Part shown: one piece after another, positions 54,534-64,000 of the stretch
How positions within the stretch are numbered: the first letter of the stretch is position 1
How the letters are laid out: every line of letters begins with the position of its first letter
Source: Macrotis lagotis
Lineage: Eukaryota; Chordata; Mammalia; Peramelemorphia; Peramelidae
Length of the DNA: 64,000 bases
Direction: 5' to 3'
Assembly (NCBI RefSeq): GCF_037893015.1
Contig: NC_133665.1
Coordinates: forward strand, 100,947,637 to 101,011,636
Program-made: the position numbers and the translations under genes
Notes under the pieces: model-generated
Told to the model about the DNA's origin: nothing
Seen by the model: the letters and a program-made list of their open reading frames with translations, nothing else
Databases searched by the model: none

Positions 54534-56731
54534 CTAGTCCAAGTATTCTTAGATGATCTATTTTCTAGGTGTTTTTAAAATTGATATTCTATTTTATTTT
54601 TCCAACTATATGCTATGCAAGTTTTTCAACATTCATCCATATGCTTGTTTTTAAGTTACATAATTTCCTTCCACCCTCCCTTCAACAGCACACAGTCTGG
54701 TGAGCATTGCACATACATATTTATATTTAACATATTTACAGATTAGTCATTTTTGGTATGTGGAATTAGGATTAAGGGAAAAGAAAGAAAACCATGAGAT
54801 AGGAAAGAAACACATAAGAGAAATTTTTTAAAAGTGGATGTAGTGTTCATTCAGATTCTGTAGGATTTGTTTTGTTTTGTTTTTCTTCTTCTGGATGGGG
54901 ATAGCATAGCCCATTTACTCGGCTTTCTACTAGGGTTGCCCTTGCTCTCTGAAATGCTGAGAGGAGCTGCATTCATCAATCAACGCTGATCAACTCACAA
55001 AATTATTGTTAATGTGTACAATGTTCTCTTGATTCTGCTCCCTTCCCTCAGCATCGGTTCCTGTAATTCATTTCATGCTTCTGTAGAATCTGACCATTTA
55101 GGGTTTCTTATAGAACAGTAGTATTCTATAGCATTCATATACTATAACTTGTTCAACCATTCCCCAATTTACAATTTACAATTCTTTGCCATGTTACAAA
55201 AAAAAAAACTGCTATGAATTTTTTTTAACATGTGGGACTTTTTCAATTTTTTATGATTTCTTCTGGATATAGACCTGGCATTGGTATTTCTGGGTCAAAG
55301 GGTATGATCAGTTTTATTGTTCTTTGGCCGTAGTTGCATTTTGTTCACCACTTCTCTCAATGCATCAATGTCCCAGTCCTTCCACAACTTTCCCAAAATT
55401 GATTGGCTAAGATGATAAAAAGGGAAAACAATCTGATAGGTGTGAGGTGGGACCTCATAGTTGTTTTAACATGCATTTCTCTAATGATTTGGAGCATTCT
55501 CCCATATGACTATATATATAGCCTTAATTTCTTCATTTGAAAATGCTTTTTCATATCCTTTAACCATTTATCAATGGGGGGAATAACTTGTAACCTTATA
55601 AATTTGATTCAATTCTCTAAATATTTTAGAAATGAGACCTGTGAAAATTATTTCCCAGATTTCTGTTTTTTTTTTTTTTTGGCAGCATTGGTTTTATTGT
55701 GCAAACCCTTTTTTATTTAATATAGTCAAAATCATCCATTTTGCAATTTATATTGCACTCTGTTTCTTTCTTGGTCATAAATTTCTCCCCTTTCCATAGA
55801 TCTGACAGAGTATTTCTTAGTCTGTTAATTGGTCTATGGGGTTGCACTTCACGTCTAAATCCTGTATCCATTTTGACCTTATTTTGATATAGGGTGTGAG
55901 ATGTGGGTCTTTACCTAGTTTTTGACATACATCTTTCCAGTTTTTCCCAACAATTATTTTGTCAAATAGAGAGTTCTTATCCCAGAAGCTAATATCTTTG
56001 GATTTGTCCAACGATAGATTACTGTAGTCATTTACTACTGTTTCTTTTGAACCTATCCTAATCTACTGATCCAGTACTCTTAAATCTTAACCAGTACCAG
56101 GAAGCTTTGATGACTATTGCTTTTTAGTATAGACCTTCACTATTTCCCTCTAGTTTCCCACTAGTTCCCTCACTATTCTTGACTTTTTGTTGCTCCAGAT
56201 ACATTTTGTTACTTTTTTCCTAGCATGGTAAAATGGTTGTTTGATTGGTTTGGCACTGAATAAGTAATTTAATTTGGGTAGAATTGTCATTTTTATTATA
56301 TTAGCATAACATAACCCTGAGAAATTGATATTTTTCCAATTGTTTAGATCTGACTTTGTGAGAAGTGCTTTGTAATTGTGTTCATAGTTTCTGAGTTTGT
56401 CCTGGGAGGTGGATTCCCAAGTATTTAATGTTGTCTACAGTTACTTTATTCATTTTTTCCTTGCATTTACATTAAATGGAACTTCTCTTTCTATTTCTTG
56501 CTCTTAGGCTTTGTTGTTCATATATAGAAATGCTGATGATTTATTTTGGTTTATTTTATATCCTGCTACTTTGCTGAATTTGTTAATAGTTTAAAGTAGT
56601 TTTTTAAGATAATTTTCACAGGTTCTCTAAGTATATCATCCTACCAACTGTAAGGAATGAAAGCTTTGTTCTTCATGGCCAAATCTGAGTTTTCAGTTTT
56701 GTTCTCCTTTATTGCTAAAGCTAGCATTTCT

Positions 56732-57381
56732 TTTTATTCTGGATAACTAATTTTTATTTAAAAAATAAACATGCATCACATAAACAGTACCTTCCTAAAA
56801 ACCTAGGAATTATTTTTAGTGTGTATTTTAAAGTTACATTTTTCTTTGCTTTTCTTTTTCTTTTTTTTTTTTAGGTTTTTGTTTTTTTGTAAGGCAAATG
56901 AGGTCAAGTGGCTTGCCTAAGGCCACACAACTAGGTAGTTATTAAGAGTCTGAGACTGGATTTGAACTCAGGTAATCCTGACTCCAGGGCTGGTGCTGTA
57001 TCTACTGCGCCACCTAGCTGCCCCTAAAGTTACATTTTTCACAGGAACTAACCTTTATTATTAACCACTCCTTCAAGGAATGATAGAATGAAAAGAGCAT
57101 TTTCTCTGGGAGTCAGGTTCAAATTCCATCTCTGATGCATAATATTTCTGTGATTTGGTCAAGGTACATTACCCTTATAAGCCTCAGTTTCCTCATCTGC
57201 ACAATGAAAGGGAGTTGGCTCAGTAGTTTTTGATGTCCCTTCAGCTCTTGTTCTTTGATCCTATAAATCCAGTGCCTCATTCTTCTTCCATCCCAATCCC
57301 AAAATCTGCTCCATCTGATCAATATTTTATGTCTATGCTTAAGGGGTGGGGGGAAGGGGGATCCATCAGCCCCATTTAATA
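56732..57381 (-). mobile_element. unidentified retro-insert in the L1, itself hit by a SINE
   Basis: A non-L1 segment is flanked by a 16 bp target-site duplication: TAAAGCTAGCATTTCT (56716-56731) and TAAAGCTAACATTTCT (57382-57397). L1 text is continuous across it. The left end reads as ...AGAATAAAA on the minus strand, suggesting a polyadenylated RNA copied in minus orientation. It holds an antisense MIR-like copy (about 57105-57260). Its source is unknown. Confidence 0.75.
56845..57024 (-). repeat. short CORE-SINE with target-site duplication
   Basis: Flanked by a perfect TAAAGTTACATTTTTC at 56829-56844 and 57025-57040; nested in the retro-insert at 56732-57381. Confidence 0.96.
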
Positions 57382-60300
57382 TAAAGCTAACATTTCTAAT
57401 ACTATAGTAATAGTAATAATGGGTAGCCTTGTTTCCCTCTGATCTTATTAGAAATGCTCCTAGTTTATTCCCATTACATATATTTGCTGATGGTTTTAGA
57501 TAGAAATTGCTTAAGGACAACTCCATTAGGTCAGTGGTTTTCTTGCTTTCAATTTTATTAATCTCTCCCTTGATTGTCAGAATTTCTAATTTGGTATTTA
57601 ATTGGGGATCTTTAATTTGTTATTTTTCTTGCTTTTTTGATTGCATACCCAATTCATTGTTCACGTCTTTCTCTGTTTTATTCATATAAGCATTTAGATT
57701 TAAAAAAATTTCCCCTAAAAACTACTTTGGCTGCATCCCATAAATTTTAGTGTGATGTCTTATTGTTATCATTTTCTTGGATGTAATTATTTATTATTTC
57801 TATGATTTTTTTGATCCACTTATTCTTTGAAATTAAGATATTTAGTTTCCAATTAATTTTTGGTTTATCTTTTCATGACCCTTTATTCATGTAATTTTTA
57901 TTACATCATGATGTGAAAAGTATGTATTTATTATTTCTGCCTTTCTACTTTTGATTATAAGGTTTTTATGCCCTAGTACATGGTCAGTTTTGGTATAGGT
58001 GCCATCTACTGAGGAGAAAAAGATACATTCTTTTCTATCCCCATTAAGTTTTATTCAGAGGTCTATCACATCTAAATTTCTTAAGATTTTATTCACTTTC
58101 TTAGCTTCCTTATTGTTTATTTTGTGATTAGATTTATCCAGTTCTGAGAAAGAGAGATAGAGATTCTCCATTATTAAAGTTTTGCTGTCTGTGTCTCCTT
58201 GTAATTCACTCAGCTTTTCCTCTAGGAATTTGGACACTATATTACTAGATGCATACATTTTTAATAATGATATAGCTTCATTGCCTATGGTACCTTTTAA
58301 GAAGATATAGTTTCCTTCCTTATTCCTTTTAATATGATCATTTTTTGCTTTTGCTTTATCTGAGATCAAGATTGCTACACTTGATTTTTTTTACTTCAGC
58401 TGAAACATAATATATTTTGCATCTAGCCTTTTACTTTTATATCCCGTGTATCTCTTTGCTTCAAATGTGTTTCTTGTAAACAGCATATTGTAGGATTCTT
58501 GTTTTTAATCCATTCTGCTATTGCTTCCGATAGAGGGAGAGTTTATCCCATTCACATTTCCATTTAAGATTACCAATTCTATATTTCCCTCCATGCTGTC
58601 TTTTCCCATTTATATTTTTTCTCTTTGCTTTCATCTTATTCCTCCTCACCAGAGTTTTACTTCCTTTCCCCTTTAGCTTTTCTTTTAAATTTTAGCTTTC
58701 CCTTTTATCAGTCCCTTCTTCCCTTTTCTATCCTTCCCCCCTCCCTCACCTTTCCTGTAAAGTTTCTTAGATTTTTAAACCTAAGTGGGAATGTATTTTG
58801 TTCCCTCTCTGGCCCAAATCTATTGACTAGAATTTGTTCAGTGTTCATACCCTCCCTTCTTTCCCTCTACTAAAATAGAACTTTGTACCTCTTCATTTGA
58901 TGTTACTTATCTTTAGAAGTACCATCAATCAAGTACTACCATCAATCAAAGGTTGATTAATTGATTACTTGATAAGCTTAAAGTAATATCAAAGTACAAT
59001 TGCAGGTTGATTGCTTATTTGACAAGCAACATTGCCTCAAAATCACTTAGTACCCTCCCCTCTTCTGTCTTGTTAGAAATACACTTCTTAAGAGTCATGA
59101 ATCACATCAAATTATAATCATTTTACACCTTAGTACCCTCTAGGACACACAGTCCTCATGAGTGTCCTCCCCCCCAGCTCCCCAAGCATGGTACCCTTGT
59201 TAACTGAAGTATAGATTAAATCCAAACTTTCTAAGTAGGTTCCCACCCTTTGCTCCTAAAGTCACTTCTAATTAACTTAGAGAGCTTCTAAGTGCTCCAA
59301 GTATTGGAACAGTCTGAAAGTCTCTCTTAAGAACTTTGTGAGGTATGGGACACACTGGTTCCAGACTGACCAGCTTAGGATGCCCTCATCAGAAAAAGTG
59401 TTAAGCTTTTATGAGCAAGACAGAATTAATGTAGGTCAAAGGAAACTGAGATACATAAGTTTAGAGTAAGCACCCCAGCTTTTCATCTGGGCTATTTGAT
59501 TCAAATATAGTAATGTCATCTTAGTCCTCTTCAGTGGAAAGATAAGAACCCAACCATACCCAAATCCTCTAAATCCAGTCTCTTCAATTATATTCAGCCT
59601 TTTAACTATCCTAAGAATATTACAGTTTTCAAGAGTTACAAGTGTTGTATCTTCCCTTATAGGATTGTTTACAATTTGATATTCTTGACAAATTTTTTCC
59701 CCCCTTTTCATTTACGTTTTTGTGCATCTCTTGAGTCTTGTATTTGGAGACTGAATTCTCTGTTAAGTTCTGGTCTTTTTATAAGGAAATTTTGGAAGTT
59801 CTCTATTTCATTGAATAGAATATATTTGAATTTTGGTTGTAATCCAAGGTCCTTTGCCCTCTGACATAAGGTATTCTAGGTCCTCCAGTCCTTCAGTGTT
59901 GAAGCTGATAAGTCCTGAGTAAGTCTGATTGTATTTCCTTTGTATTTAAATTGCTTCTTTTTGTTGCTTGTAGTATTTTCTCCTTTATTTGAGAATTCTG
60001 TTATTTAGCTATGATAGCCCTTGGGTTTTTATCTCGGGATCTCTTTCTGTGTAGTCTTTTGTTGGCTATTTTGTTTTCTTGCTCTAGCAGATTTGGGCAG
60101 TTTCCCGTGATAATCTGAAAGATTTTTTCCAATTTTTTTTTTTAATCTAGACTTTCTGGTAGTCCAATAATTATCTCTCCTGGATCTATTTTCCAGGTCA
60201 TTTGTTTTTCCTAAAAGATATGTTATGTTTTCTTCCATTTTTTCAGCTTTTTTACTTTGTTTGAATGGAATCTTGTATTCTCATAGACACATTGATTTCT

Positions 60301-61253
60301 ATTTGTTCAATTCCAATTTTTAGTGTTTTATTTTCTTTAGTTAACTTTTATATTTCCTTTTCCAGTTGATTAATTTTACCCTTTTCTGAGTGACATTTTT
60401 TTCCCAATTGTTCAATTTTATTTTTTTGAAGTGTTATTCTTTTTCTAGTTGGTTATTTTTACTTTTAAAGGAGTTGATTTCTTTGGTCAATTTTTCATAA
60501 TTTTCCTGTATGACTTATTTCTTTTTTCATTTTTTTCCCCTCTTTTCTTTGGCTTTAAAAGTTTTTTAAAGCTCTTCTGTGAGTTTTAGGATTTGAGTCC
60601 AATTCATAGACTCTTTTGAGTTTTCCCCTGTAGGTAATTTTTCACTGTTTTCTTCTTCTGAGGTAGCATTATCTGCATAGTAGCTTTCTATAGTGAATGC
60701 TCTTTTAGCTTTTTTGCTCATATTGTTTGTCTGAGCTCTAATCTTGGGTATAAGTAGTATAGGCCCAAGATTTTTATGCCAAGACTGGGGTGTAATCCCT
60801 GGTTTGTTGTAGGCCAAGATGTTGTCTGTATAGTTCATGCATTGCCTTTGCAGAACCTTGTTTCTTCCTTTATGTCCAGGTTCTGCACATGTAGTGATTT
60901 GTTCCCAATCCAGTTCTTTTGCTTCAGTGTTCCCTCAGTGTTCCCTGCTGGCTTGCTAAATAGCTGTGGTGACCTGGTCTGCAGTGTGGCTAAAAACTTC
61001 CTTCTAGTTTTCCTGTTCTCCTGCCTAGTTGGGCTTTACTTCCCCCTCCCCCCGCCAAAGAGATAGACCTTCTCTGAAGATTCTCCATGATATCTGCAGC
61101 TGAAAACTTCTTTGGAGCTTGTCTTTTTTTTTTTTTTTTTTTTTGGTGGGTTCTTTAGTTTTCATGTCTGTATAGATTTTATTTAGTTTTTGGTAGGGAA
61201 AAGCTCTGGGAGCATGCTAGTTTCATGCTGCCATCTTGGCTCCATTTCTGGAA

Positions 61254-61850
61254 GTCTCCCAGGTGAGTTGTTTTACAAAGAGATATTTAACATTTTCTTT
61301 AATTTTTTTCATTTTTAACTTTATTTTCTTGTTTCTTGATGTTTCAAGGAGTCATTAACTTCCACTTGCCCAATTCTAGTTTTTTTAAAGAATGATTTCA
61401 AAGAACTTTGGTACTTTTTTTCCATTTTGCCAATTTTGCTTTTAAGGAGTTCTTTTTTTCAGCCTATTTCTTGATTTTTAACTTTATGACTTTCCTTGGG
61501 GTGGAGGAGGCACTGTTTTAAGCTTTGGGTTTTTTTGTAGTTCTGTTTTAAGAACTATTCGGGGGGGCGGTGAGGGCACTGGTGGTATGATCAAAGAGAG
61601 GTGGTGTTGTTGCTCTAATCTTTACCCAGGAAGGATCCCTACTCTTTTGCAGCCACAAGAGCTAGTGCTTCTCTCTCTGCCTTGGAACTCTGACCAGAGC
61701 CAACACACACTCTTCTCCACTCTGAAACTCTGACCAGGGCTTCTACTCCTCTGAGGCTGCAAATGCTATTGCTCTTCTTCTACCTGGAACTGCAACTTAG
61801 AACTTGTATAGGCAGTACAGTATCCAAGGATCTGAATCAAGGTTCATCTG
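61254..61850 (-). mobile_element. second L1 fragment, ORF1 5' part
   Basis: ATGTTTCAAGGAGTCATTAACTTCCACTTGCCCAATTCTAG and CATTTTGCCAATTTTGCTTTTAAGGAGTTCTTTTTTTCAGCC are antisense L1 ORF1 coiled-coil text, abutting the 5' end of the neighbouring L1. Confidence 0.6.
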
Positions 61851-61989
61851 AGTGACTTGAATTCTTCTAAGGCAACTAGATCCTCTCTTATTTACTTCTA
61901 TCAATTATTTTTTTTACCTATTTTTGTTCTTTAATTTCCAATAAAAAAGTTTAGTTCTTAGTAGAGAAACCAGAAGTAGCAAAATTCAT

Positions 61990-62275
61990 TCTTCCCTTTT
62001 CATATGTTCTAGCATGTCTCCTGTTTCCATGCATTTGCTCTCACTGTTTCCCTTGAATGAAGCTCACTCTTCTCACCTACTTTTGAATCCCCATTTCCCT
62101 TTAAGGCTCAGTACAAGAGCTACCTCCTACATATATCCTTCTCTGATCTTCTCACTATTTAGTGTCCTCTTCCCCTTTCTCCAGAATAACTTGTATTTTT
62201 ATAGACACACATATGTGTATGTTTCTCATCTATATTGTACACAGTAGTTCCAATAAATGTTTCTTGAAGTGAATT
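61990..62275 (+). repeat. L2 3' end
   Basis: TGAATGAAGCTCACTCTTCTCACC...AGTACAAGAGCTACCTCCTACATATATCCTTCTCTGATC...AATAAATGTTTCTTGAAGTGAATTGAATTGAA is a sense L2 terminus. Confidence 0.8.
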
Positions 62276-64000
62276 GAATTGAAGGGGTCAGCATTAGCAA
62301 ACTTTAAGAAAGGCCTAAAGAGTTAACAATAGCAAATTATCTCTTATTTGAGCCAAGCAGGAGGCAGTTATACCTTCCACATCACAGGGGTTAGGGGTGT
62401 GGTGCCCCCATGACCTGGAAAATCCATGTAAAATTTCTTGGCCCTCCCTCCCAGAGAAGTCTAATTTTTCTTTTCTTTTTTTTTTTGTGAGGTGTTTATT
62501 GTGAAATTTGGGTTAAGTATTTGGTTATATGCTTTGTGTCACTTATCAGTCTTTTGATATCATCTGCAACTTCTACAAAACTCCTAAAAAATTCCCATTT
62601 AATTTCTTATTCCAATCTAAGATACAGCAAAACTGTGATGGGGAAATTTGAAATGTTGAAGGATAAACTGTAGGTAAGTCTTATTCAAATGATAGTTTAA
62701 GTGAACATTTTCTGCCTTAGGCTCACAAAAAAATAGAAAAACTATCTGCATAGGCAGAAACTCTCTTAAGCCGTTTTGCAAAGAGGAGGACGTTTTAGTT
62801 TCTCAATACCTCTTATTTCACTTTCACTGTTATTTCAATTATTAACTTGTTTTGGTGTCATCTGCCAATAACTGGTAGTTTCTAAGTTGAGTGCACTTAA
62901 CATTCACTGGTTATTATTTTAGTAGTTCTAGAGAGTACCTTTTGATGTCATCATAATTTGTTTCATACTCAAAAGGCCCTGGTTGGTTTGCCTTTCTCTT
63001 GATAAACCTGTTTATTGTTAAACTTCATTGATTGATTAGTGGAATTGATCCACTAATCCCAGTTGGTGTTCTCCTGACTTGTTTGGTTCTCCTTGCATTT
63101 AGCTATACTCCCAAGTTAGGTAGTCTTGGTATATGGATGATCTGTGGAGTGGCTTACTTACAAAGGGTGAAATAGAAAGTATATGTAGAGGCCTTTGGTG
63201 GTGGTCTTTGTTTGCTGAATATGATTAATTATAACATAGAATGTTCTTTATAGTCTCCTGAGGTTTGGCTGTGGTGAAAGCCAAAAATTTTTCCTTTCCT
63301 TCGCTACAGGATATTAATGGCCCCAACTGGTAGAACTATTCTAAGTTGCAGACAGCTTGATTTATCTAAGTTCTGTCTGTTCAGAAATGGTTGATAATTC
63401 TTCACTGCAAAAAAAAAAAAAGTATTGTTTCTTTTTTAGGATCAGCTTAATAACTAAATGAGCAGTGCTTATGATGTAGGGTGGTTGCCCCCCCCCCCCC
63501 CCCCCCAAGCTGGAGCTTGTGTCTTGAAGTGACAGGAACAGCAGGACTGTTGTGTCGAGAAACGTCGAGGCAATTCAGTGCCGATTCCTTTAGAAGTACA
63601 GGAAGCTTTACTTCTTTGTTACAATTGAATAAAAGGAAGCCCACAAGTAGGAAGTAAGTTTCCCAGGGTCTCCTTTGGTGCCTGTTCAGCCCAGGGTGTC
63701 TGATCCTTAGGCTGGCACCATGAATGGAGGATGCTGAAATGAAACTTTTTTTTAATGTAAACATCTGTTTGAATAAGTAGTTCGACTGTATCTGCTGTAT
63801 TTCTTACATTTGCTCTGCCAGGGCACCTGATTTAATGACAGCCCAGCTCTAAGTGGACTATGATAGTGCCATGTTGTCTTGTTGTGATGTTTACCAGCAT
63901 TTGCCAAGGATTCACTGTGACTGCCATGCTAAGATGTGAAAGTCTACTCATAACTATTACTAAACTACAGACTTGTAGTCCTGGCCAAATAGAGAACTAT
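62276..64000. other. right end of window, no gene seen
   Basis: Unassigned intronic or flanking sequence. Features are GGGGTTAGGGGTGTGGTGCCCCCATGACC (about 62389-62417), a 19-C run (63488-63506) and a small CpG-containing block at 63550-63585. No SNARE-helix exon was found. Confidence 0.4.
63488..63506. repeat. poly(C) tract
   Basis: Nineteen consecutive Cs; length is likely variable and prone to assembly error. Confidence 0.9.

Larger units (their letters stand above)
54560..61253 (-). mobile_element. near full-length L1, inactivated and internally deleted
   Basis: The minus strand reads from a 5' end with CAAGATGG (complement of 61231-61238), a YY1-like start typical of L1. Then come an ORF1 N-terminal part (60838-60566), ORF1 ENRSRRDN (about 60195-60170), ORF2 endonuclease-region text (58500-58055, SKFLEEKLSELQGD), reverse-transcriptase linker and motif text (57780-57390), the ORF2 C-terminal region (56011-55817) and the 3' UTR to 54560. 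The endonuclease QETH is changed to a KKH form, the FADD catalytic site near 56650 is destroyed and the ORF2 N-terminal half of the RT is shortened. A 650 bp insert and a SINE interrupt it. Confidence 0.9.

Noticed and set aside
57119..57526. A 135-codon minus-strand ORF
   Set aside because: It is a chance join of decayed L1 reverse-transcriptase text with the retro-insert and a MIR across the 57382 boundary.
1..64000. CRISPR arrays, prophage, operons or a novel defence system
   Set aside because: The window is vertebrate genomic DNA; the direct repeats found are SINEs, microsatellites and target-site duplications, with no spacer-repeat periodicity.

Overview
This is vertebrate nuclear DNA: AT-rich, with split genes, one CpG island and dense retrotransposons. 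The most abundant repeat is a short CORE-SINE of about 150 bp (GCAGCTAGGTGG...CTAGCTGTGTGGCCTTGGGCAAG...CATTGCCTTGCAAAA) present in more than 25 copies. With marsupial-type L1, RTE and L2/L3 remnants, it points to a marsupial. From memory of repeat families, an Australian lineage (dasyurid-like) fits better than an American opossum, but that step is inference.

Two protein genes are recognised, in the head-to-head order known from other mammals. JMJD4 is on the minus strand: five coding exons lie between 16257 and 3274, every junction is GT/AG and phase-consistent, and 325 residues are visible, including the JmjC HxD...H metal site. Its last coding exon is not seen and should lie beyond the left edge. 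SNAP47 is on the plus strand: a probable non-coding first exon ends near 16999, followed by coding exons at 22785-23275, 28140-28630 and 35559-35680 (368 codons, including the first Qbc-SNARE helix). The exon(s) for the second SNARE helix were not found and probably lie beyond the right edge. The two genes are divergent from one CpG island (about 16150-17050) carrying NRF1, ETS and CRE-like sites, a classic bidirectional housekeeping promoter.

Layout: 1-3273 is JMJD4 intron 5, with an RTE fragment and a long-form SINE. 3421-15989 is JMJD4 introns 4 to 1, including a 7SL RNA-derived copy with a duplicated 5' arm at 3584-3886. 16150-17050 is the promoter island, followed by a G-rich stretch to 17600. 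17000-35558 is SNAP47 introns 1 to 3, with L1, L2 and SINE insertions. 35681-64000 is a long downstream SNAP47 intron (or its flank) holding many SINEs, an L3/CR1 reverse-transcriptase fragment and a 6.7 kb broken antisense L1 with nested insertions.

The points most worth checking are: a possible intronic-polyadenylation isoform of SNAP47 with a hydrophobic tail (35681-35860); an open frame through the promoter exon that could extend SNAP47 at its N terminus; the dimer-like 7SL copy; and an unidentified retro-inserted sequence with a 16 bp target-site duplication inside the L1. No bacterial, viral or CRISPR system is present, and most short open frames here are chance or decayed transposon coding.
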